From the NCBI GenBank assembly GCA_024516155.1, contig JAJJXM010000006.1, positions 124,001 to 188,000 of the forward strand: a stretch of DNA of 64,000 bases, in the 5' to 3' direction. The stretch comes from Pyronema omphalodes. Its lineage: Eukaryota; Ascomycota; Pezizomycetes; Pezizales; Pyronemataceae. The notes beneath the pieces were generated by a model, which saw only the letters and a list, made by a program, of their open reading frames with translations, had not been told where the DNA came from and searched no databases. Below are positions 56,189 to 64,000 of the stretch, piece by piece; the first letter of the stretch is position 1; each line of letters starts with the position of its first letter. A program made the translations under genes and the position numbers.

Positions 56189-58742
56189 ACGCAAGCAATG
56201 AGAACCTGGGGAACCAGAGTCCGTTAATCATTTTGATAAGATGACGCAAGTGTACCGATGACTACATAATCTATATCTTGAATGCTAGGCATATCAGTAG
56301 GGAGAATCCGGATTCGGTAGTGCATTTGAGGCAGGGTGGGGGCAAGATGGTAATGTGGGGTAAGAAAATGGAAACAGAGAACCTGCGGAGATATAGTCCG
56401 CCTCTTCCGTTTGAAATGCAAGAGACGGTTCATGTATAATTGAGTTAGTGCCGGGGAAAGCGGGAAAATAGAAAAGACTTTCCTTGCGTCATCCAGCCTT
56501 CTTCGATTTTCACATAAAAAGCTGTGACCCACCTCAAGTCTAGCATGAGATCCATCAAGCAGTCGCCACCACTAGGATCCGGATCCAGTTGTCTTCCCGA
56601 AGCTCAAAGTCCAACTATACTACCTGGGTCCACGGGATAGGCAAAATGAGGCAAGAAATGTGACGGCATTAGAATCGAGTGACTAGTAGTGTGTCAGACC
56701 TGATACCCTTTTGATCCGGAAAAACGACAGACTCAAGGGTGATACCCGTTACCAGATAGTCTTCCCATGTCTCCGGCCTCCAGGGTTTCCAATGATGTGA
56801 GCCTCCGGGTACAGCATTTCGTAAGGTTATGAATGATGACTTTCCTGTGTGCCAAATTCCGTCAAGCATGTGGTCCTGGATCCTGAGGTGGATCCTGAGG
56901 TTTTTGGTGTCAAAGGGGTTCCAGGCTGGCTACTTAATGGGTCTTCTCGAAGTCCGGGGACTGTAAACAAACACAGCAGTTTTGAGGCTCAGACCTCATT
57001 TCGGAGGGATGATTTCAAAGATCATTAGCTCCAGCAGTTGTAACTCTGTAGATCGAGGTCCATGGGGCATTGTTTTGCTGGTATGTAGATGGTTATCGTA
57101 TCAAAGTGGTAGTAATTGTATACAGGCCTCGGAGTCCGAATACAGGCGTCTGCTTCCAGTGTCCACGTACGGGTCGTAACGATCATGCACAAGGCGTGGT
57201 GAATGTATCTGGTCTGGTGAATTGCAAGTCAGTCCTGTAAATTCAGCTTCAAATTCAGATCTCCAACAAACTCTCCCTCCCACTTAGCTTGTGATCGTTG
57301 TTCTCTGTGATCCCAAATCATCGCGGGCTCTTGCTCACCACCCTAGCCCCATGACCCTCTGATCAGCAGACTCGCGACACTGCTCCATTCACTCGCCGCA
57401 TTCAACACCCCGTGTAGCCCGCAGTCGTGCTGTAATTCCCTCCTGTCAAGCTGCTAGTACAAGACAGGGATAATCCATACCTTCCATACCTGCCATACCT
57501 TCCAGAGCCCTAAGAGCATCCACGGCCAAGACGCAGCCCTCCCGAAACCCCAGCTGCAGCCCTAGAACAGACCGCTGCCAGAACAGGGGTAGAAGGCAGG
57601 GTTAAGCCCCGGCGTTGCACTGCAGCTTTGCACTGCAGCTGTTGACTTACATGGCGAACCCTAACCCGCGACGTCAGCGTTGAACATGATCGGAACCTCG
57701 AAGGAAACGCAACGATATGGGGAGGGATGAATCCCAGCAGGCGAGGAGCGTATTATGTGGTGTCCCAGGCTTGTCGGATGAGTCGTTGTCGTCGTCGTTG
57801 TCGTCGTCGCCGCCGTCGTCGTCGGCACTGGGATGCGGTGGGGATGTTGCAAACGGGGTTGCGGCCACTGTTGAACGTGCGTGACGGGAATAGAGAAATA
57901 GCCGATGTAGATGGCAGAACGAACGCCGGAGGAGAGTGTAGTATAGATTATTGCTGTTTGCATCGGGACAGGGAGAGCTGGTGTGGTTGTCGGCGGGACG
58001 TGGTCATCGTCGTCGTGTAGTCGGTGTGGTACCTGTAATCGAGCAGCCATTCTAGAAGGGATCACAATGTCAAGATTAGCCAATAACGGGGACATAGAGA
58101 AATGTAACCGCCAGTTTGAGGGTAGAATGTTCAGTTCCAGGCTTTTCGGATAGGTAGTCCTCGTCGGCGGCAGCGGCGGTGGGGACTTTGTAAATGATGT
58201 CGTAGCCACTGTTGAATGTACATGAGGAGCATAGCAAAGCAGCTTCTGGAGATGGAATAAGAAGCGGGAGAGTGAGTTTGGTCATCGGCGAGGTATCATT
58301 GACGGCGGGGTATCATTGACGGCGGGGTGTCATTGACGGTGGGGTGTTAACGTTGGTAGACGGTGATTATAGGCGAGGTGTAGTCGGAGTGAAACTCGTC
58401 TTCAAGCAGCCGTTGTTGATAGCAATCATAATACGAGGATTGGTAGATAGCTAAAGATATAGCACGAAGAAACTTCAGCTGAAAGAGGAGTGTAGAGTCG
58501 GTGGAGTGGTGTTTGTAGTGTTTCATTCGACGGGTCGTGGGGGCTAGTCAGGAAGATTGGCGTCACGATGTTGGAACTGAGACAGGGTGTAATTCATTAT
58601 CAATTGAAATATCTGTTTACTGGATTTCACGGTGACACTTGCTTGAAAGGCTCATTCGGAACAAAATTTAAATATTACAAATTAAACATTGAAATATAGT
58701 ACAAAAAGAAAGTCAGATTAATACAACGAAAGAAAATACAAA
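56189..58742. other. right arm inner part, no supported gene
   Basis: Mirror of 50150..52703, with the same degenerate repeat-derived frames and no recognised gene. Confidence 0.5.
58282..58346. repeat. 17-bp tandem repeat, right arm
   Basis: Mirror of 50546..50610 with the same unit number. Confidence 0.85.
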
Positions 58743-59131
58743 AGAAGAAAAAGACAGAAGAAAAAGACAGAAGAAAAAGACAGAAGAAAAAGACAGAAGA
58801 AAAAGACAGAAGAAAAAGACAGAAGAAAAAGACAGAAGAAAAAGACAGAAGAAAAAGACAGAAGAAAAAGACAGAAGAAAAAGACAGAAGAAAAAGACAG
58901 AAGAAAAAGACAGAAGAAAAAGACAGAAGAAAAAGACAGAAGAAAAAGACAGAAGAAAAAGACAGAAGAAAAAGACAGAAGAAAAAGACAGAAGAAAAAG
59001 ACAGAAGAGAAAAACAGAAGAAAAAGACAGAAGAAAAAGACAGAAGAAAAAGACAGAAGAAAAAGACAGAAGAAAAAGACAGAAGAGAAAAACAGAAGAA
59101 AAAGACAGAACAAAAAGACAGAACAAAAAGA
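58743..59131. repeat. 13-bp minisatellite, right arm, about 30 units
   Basis: Same unit as 49891..50149 in reverse, but 130 bp (ten units) longer. It contains two copies of the AGAAGAGAAAAACAGA variant, six units apart, where the left arm has one. An internal tandem duplication in this arm, or a matching loss in the other, would explain this. Confidence 0.95.
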
Positions 59132-59174
59132 CAAACAAAGCAAACAAAAGAAGAAGAAACACAGGCATCCCCCA

Positions 59175-59719
59175 TCAGACACCGACCATTCTTCGGACTT
59201 GGTCGGTGATGTTGTCCACCAACTCGGACCCGAAGTAGCCCCAGACGGTCGCCATGTTCAGCGACTCGTCCCCGCTGTTCAGGCACCAGGTGCACCGGGG
59301 GCACCTAAATGCCTCCTTGAGGCGCTGTACCAGGACCTCCTTGGCGGGATCGGAGGTGGGTAGGGGCTGCCTCAGAGCGACAGCGACGAGGATGCCCATT
59401 GGACCACAAGGCCCAAGGGTCCATCCGAGGATGGCGCCACGGAGGTTTGCCATCTCCTTGGAGCAATGCTCCTTGTCGAGGAGATGCTCTGGGCGGCGCG
59501 GGGGCCCCAGACGGATCGATACCGTTCTGGGTCTGTAGCGAAGCCTGACAATCAGGCTACGTCGTGCAACAGGGGACCTCGACGGTGTCGGTGGCACCCT
59601 GTAACTCAGTCAGTTTCGTTCGTATTGATGTAAATTGTGGTGCAAGGAAGATTCCAAGAGATGCATGTTACGTACGTATCGACCGATCTGTCGGTCTTCA
59701 TTTTACTCGAACGAGGCAT
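59175..59719 (-). CDS. small two-exon gene of unknown family, right-arm copy, 155 aa
   Basis: Exon 1 is 59719..59676 and exon 2 is 59598..59175, with a 77-nt intron between. Same sequence as the left-arm copy at 49303..49847, including splice sites, so the two encode the same protein. Confidence 0.65.
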
Positions 59720-60333
59720 TTTCAGTGTATGTATGTCGAGGATGATGGTAGATTCAGATAGGAAAGAAAAATGACGTTGTTTTATCATGGAACAAATACC
59801 GCCATCCGATACAATACTGGGGCGCACATCGGACAGCGCAGCTCTGCGAGTGATGCCGAGTGAAGCACTCTGTCCGTCCACCGGTACCTACAACGGCATA
59901 ACATACGTAACTGAGTGGGGAAAGACCCCGAGACGAAAATCGAGCATAATCTAGAATCAGGTGTGTGTCGTTGAGGTTCAGTCTCGCGGATCTTGGCCCT
60001 CACACCTCAGCAGTCATCTCGAGCCGCTTGTATCGTGTGTATTCGCAGTCTCCATTCGCGGCGACCTTACAAAATTCCCTTTCATGCTCGGTGCATCATC
60101 GTCTTCTTAGCCACAGATATGCATCAGTGATTGATGTACTTTTTTTTTGGTGTGGGTGTTTAAAACTCGTTAGGTTTTAGACGGGTCTTGTAGACCTTTC
60201 GTCCGAGGGATTATGCGTCTAACACGGCCGCGGAAGGCTGTGACGACATAGTCCTGCGGATAGTTGTGACATCGTTGTCTAGTCAACTTTGATGTTGAGT
60301 CCCTTGAACAGTATCCTGAATACGCAGATGATC

Positions 60334-60461
60334 ATGTCAACGAGAGTAGCAGTGTTGCTGTTATTCACCTAAACGATAGGGTACACACATGCACATGCGG
60401 TCAGCATCGTGAGTCGTAAGTATGCCATATCACTCGTCTTAGTTGAAAAAGATGTGCTTTG
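60334..60461. repeat. direct repeat unit 2 (right arm)
   Basis: Mirror of 48561..48688. Confidence 0.7.
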
Positions 60462-60765
60462 AGATTGTTTTTGATTTGATTTGGTTTGGTTTCCTGAACG
60501 TTCCCAACTTTAAGGTTATGATGTACGCTACAGTCTGAATACATTTCTCGGCTCTGGCTGTTACCTTAAGTCTCGCTGGGATCCGCTCCAGAGCGCACTT
60601 CATTTCTTGGGCCTGTTGTCACCTCTCCTCTTCCTGCTGGTTTTCGTTCTCGTCGTTACATTTTGGAGCCCTGTTTGCTTGTGCTTCTTGCCGCTGGTCA
60701 AGAAATCTTTGTGCAATCTTCACTGGTATCAAATTTGTTGAGGAACATCACGGTTGTGAGAACAA

Positions 60766-60891
60766 TCAGTTGAACAGGAGTTACGATGTTGCTGTTATTC
60801 ACCTGAATGTCGGTGCACATGCACGTGCGGTCGGCATTGCGAGTAATAAGCATGGTATATCACTCGGTTTGTGTCGGACAAAATGTGCCTT
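60766..60891. repeat. direct repeat unit 1 (right arm)
   Basis: Mirror of 48131..48256. Confidence 0.7.
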
Positions 60892-61252
60892 GGGATCGGG
60901 GTTTCCGTTCCGCGATGCTGAAATGGAAAGTCTAGAAATACAAAACACAACATACACTACTCCAATGGTGGCCAGACCTCTACCATCAGGTAACGTTCTG
61001 TGGATGACGGTATATCTGTGGGCCGGTGCGGCTATGGATATTCTGGGTGGGGTTGAGACATGAGTTATTGATTTCACTTTTTGTATTCAGGGAGATTGGA
61101 GTTGATTGGTATTGGATACGATTGCATTTCGATCACAATGAAGAACATGATAATAATATATACACCCATCCCATTTTCGTGAGACCTGAAGCCCATTGAT
61201 CACCCCTGCCCGTCCATAACACTCTTCAACTTATCGGCATCCCAACGCTCCG

Positions 61253-63119
61253 CTACGCTTCATTACTAACATAACCCACCTTCTCCATCCCCACAAATTC
61301 CTCCTTGATGCTCCTGGCGCTAACAAACCTCGTCAACAGGCTCATGCTGCCGGCCTTGTCATTCGTTCCCGAAGCTCTAGCTCCGCCAAAGGGTTGCTGG
61401 CCCACCACTGCTCCCGTAGATTTACAATCTATAATACCCATTAACCTCCTGCTACCAGCTAAGTTGGAATACTGTAGACTCACTGATATAAAAGTTCCCA
61501 GCCGCCTCTCTCAGCGCCTCCTCTGCCTGTCTGATGACCCCCCTATCCTTTGCAAAGACAGACCCAGTGAGTGCATATCCCCCACCTCCCTTCTCCACGG
61601 TCTTTAAGACATCATCCCACTCATTGTCCTTGTACACATACACCACCAGGACCGGCCCAAACAGCTCCTTGTTGAACAAGTCATGCGCCGGGTCCTTGGC
61701 TATGTAAACCGTGGGATGGATGTAGAAACCCTCTGAATCGTCGTACTTTCCCCCGGTCAACAACTTCAACTTCTTGTCTTTGTTAGCCGCATCGATGACC
61801 CCTTTCAACTTCTCGAAGCTTCCCCTATGAATAACGGGACCAATAAAGTTGTCCCAGCCCTCAGGCGGCCCAACCTTAAGCCCTTCGACCTCTGTCTTCA
61901 ACTCCGCCAGAAACTCCTTGCTCATGCTTTCGGGGATGTAGACCCTTGAGCAAGCACTGCATTTCTGTCCCTGATACTCGAACGCCCCCCGCACCGTCTG
62001 AACCACTGCGTTTCTCCTCTCCGCTGACGAGTGGATGAGGTGAAAGTTCTTCCCTCCCGTTTCCCCCACGATCCTTGGATATCCCTTATACCTGCCTTCC
62101 CTCACTCCATCTGCAATCTGCCCATACAATTCCCTGAAAACCGCCGTCGACCCTGTGAAGTGCAGTGCTGCAAACTCCTTGTGCCCCAAGACCGCCTTTG
62201 TGACCGTCTCTGCATCTCCCGGCACCCACTGTATCACCCCCTCCGGCAGTCCCGCCTCCAAAAGGATCTGATAGACAAGGTAATTGCTCGCCAACGCTGC
62301 AGGTGACGGCTTCCAAACCACCACATTCCCCATCAATGCCGGGGCAGCCGCCAGGTTTCCTCCGATGGCAGTAAAGTTGAACGGTGAGATGGCATAGACA
62401 AATCCCTCCAGCGGACGGTACTCCACGCGGTTCCAAACGTTGGTGGAATTCTTGACAGGCTGTTGGGCGTATAGCTCCTCGGCATAGGCAACGTTGAATC
62501 GTAAGAAGTCCGCCAACTCTGCAGCGGCATCGATTTCTGCCTGCCAGGCATTCTTTCCTTGACCGAGCATAGTCAGAGCGAGGAGTTGGTAGCGGTATTT
62601 GGTGGATATTAGGTCGGCCGCTTTTAGAAAGATGGCTGCGCGGTCAGCAAAGGGTAGAGAAGACCAGGAGTGCTTCACCGCCAACGCTGAGTTGATGGCT
62701 GCGGTTACATCGGCAGCTGAGGCACTGGAGGAAGTGGCAAGGGTGGTGCTATGGCTGGAGGGAATGAACTGGGTCTGAAGTTCGCTGGTGGTTTTCAGAG
62801 TGGCTCCAATATGGAGCGGGATGTTTAGGGGAGGTTGAGAGCGGAGGGTGGTCAGCGCGGCATCGAGAGCGAGGCGGGAGGGACTGTTGGGGGCGTAGTG
62901 TTGCTGGAGGTCGTCAGTATTGAGGTTCATAAAGCAAAGGTAAGAAAACATAGAACCTACGTTTGGTTCGTTCTCGACTTTGGGGACTTTAAAGGCGGCC
63001 ATGGTTGCCATTTTTCTTTTGGTCGATGTGGATAGAACGGTGCATCTAGCTACAGCTCGAGCTCCGGTGAGCTTATGTGGAGCTCCCAAAGATATCTGTG
63101 TTACCGAGCGTCGATACAT
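61253..63119 (-). CDS. PUT2: delta-1-pyrroline-5-carboxylate dehydrogenase, right-arm copy, 584 aa
   Basis: Exons are 63119..62961, 62903..61484 and 61428..61253. Translated sequence, introns and splice sites are the same as the left-arm gene (45903..47769), with the same catalytic Glu and Cys motifs. The two copies point toward each other across the spacer. Two identical complete genes would double the dose of the second step of proline catabolism if both are real and expressed. At least 880 bp of 5' flank is shared, so both should have the same promoter. Confidence 0.96.
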
Positions 63120-64000
63120 TGTGGATTCTGAGTTTTGATTAAGTTGCTGACAATGTTTTCGATGTTGTATTCCCGCCTCGAAGCTTTTCGTATACGTCTG
63201 GATGTGGAGGTGGTGTCGGTGTGAAGTGAATTTGGCGGGGTATATTGTTGCGGTTATAAGCGGGCCGCATTAATGAACGATTGACGAATGGATTCGCACT
63301 GACGTAACTTGAAGTTGCATCCAGGTGACACCAAGCCAAATGCAGAACATCACGACGCTCGTGATATGCGCACGGATACAACAACCTTTGGAGGGTTTGA
63401 TGATGGACAATAAAATCCTCTAAAGGTGAGCACAGGCGGAATCCTCGTATCAATTATCGGCATTTCCAGCGGTCGTCCACATCCCGAGCGGACATCGGCC
63501 TGTTCCGGCGGGTAAATCTCGAGGATAAATCGGTCGAAGCGGTGATGTTGCGGGAGATCTTCCGCTAGCAAGCTTAGGGTAGCCGCGACGGCGTCGTGAG
63601 GCTCAACTCGTGGAGAAACCGTATTCCAAGTCGGCACGCTACAGCACTCCCCGAATCTGAATTTCAACTGTTATTCGCTGGCATTTGTGTAGGATTTCCC
63701 TTCATACTGACCTTTTCAATTTCACAACGATCCGCCCTCCCGAAAGCAACCCCTATTCCACACCTCCTGGTCCTTTAGCACGTTTAAAGCGCCTACGAAG
63801 TCTGAGATAGAGAATTCGCATTCTCAAGGTGATAAATCGGTCCGGGATCCAACACATTATCTCGTATGTATATTTCGAATAGTTGAAGACGTATGCTGGG
63901 CAGAACTGTTGCTCACCAAGTCGCTGGCAGCGGCCTCAACTTCAACGCAATACGGTGAATCACTTATACACTAATACGTCATATTTTTTGGAGACACGTG
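63120..64000. other. right arm, 5' flank of P5C dehydrogenase
   Basis: Mirror of 45022..45902. Short open frames (105 and 104 codons, overlapping) have no domain and look like leader sequence. The arm runs off the window. Confidence 0.5.

Larger units (their letters stand above)
59720..61252. other. right arm, non-coding between the small gene and P5C dehydrogenase
   Basis: Mirror of 47770..49302. It includes the direct repeat pair 60334..60461 and 60766..60891. No gene recognised. Confidence 0.5.
56189..64000. repeat. giant inverted repeat, right arm (at least 7812 bp, reaches window end)
   Basis: Reverse complement of 45022..52703. The only length difference is +130 bp in the minisatellite. 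The last bases of the window (GGAGACACGTG) still match 45022 onward, so the arm continues beyond the window. Confidence 0.97.

Overview
The window is nuclear DNA of a filamentous ascomycete (Pezizomycotina). Genes carry several short introns (51-213 nt, mostly under 80) with GTATGT/GTAAGT-type donors and CTAAC/CTGAC-type branch points. The gene set is fungal: CWF19-like splicing factor, OLA1, metacaspase, proline-catabolic P5C dehydrogenase and a PMC1-like calcium pump. A Tad-like LINE is also present. Class-level placement is not secure. Intergenic DNA is long, fairly AT-rich and full of decayed repeats.

Layout. 0-22 kb is ordinary gene territory: the 3' part of a CWF19-like gene (2-1599), a non-autonomous hAT-type transposon with 8-bp target duplication (5366-6139), a kelch-like single-pass membrane protein (7293-9371, minus), a three-exon metacaspase (12692-14000, minus), OLA1 (17560-19139) and a D-2-hydroxyacid dehydrogenase (19698-21085). 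22-45 kb is a repeat territory. Two diverged direct copies of a large repeat (A, about 23793-28391; B, about 38013-44415) flank the C-terminal third of a calcium P-type ATPase. That ATPase is cut at its 5' side exactly where repeat A ends. It is also split at its GDGTND hinge motif by a full-length 6.74-kb LINE (28579-35318, minus) with a perfect 12-bp target duplication.

45-64 kb is a giant inverted repeat. A left arm (at least 45022-52703) and a right arm (56189 to the window edge) are essentially identical wherever I compared them, around a 3.5-kb unique spacer. Each arm holds a complete three-exon P5C dehydrogenase gene and a copy of a small two-exon gene of unknown function. The clear difference I found is exactly 130 bp, that is ten units of a 13-bp minisatellite. 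The small gene is the most novel object here. Four copies occur in the window (one per palindrome arm, one in repeat B, one dead copy in repeat A). Splice sites are conserved, indels between intact copies are multiples of three, and there is a CxxC-type motif near the C-terminus.

The recognised genes do not form one pathway. OLA1, the dehydrogenase, the metacaspase, the kelch protein and the CWF19-like gene look like ordinary dispersed fungal genes. The biology of interest is structural: recent or homogenised inverted duplication, nested repeats, and a pump gene destroyed by a retrotransposon, in a genome that shows no obvious repeat-induced point mutation on its near-identical duplicates.
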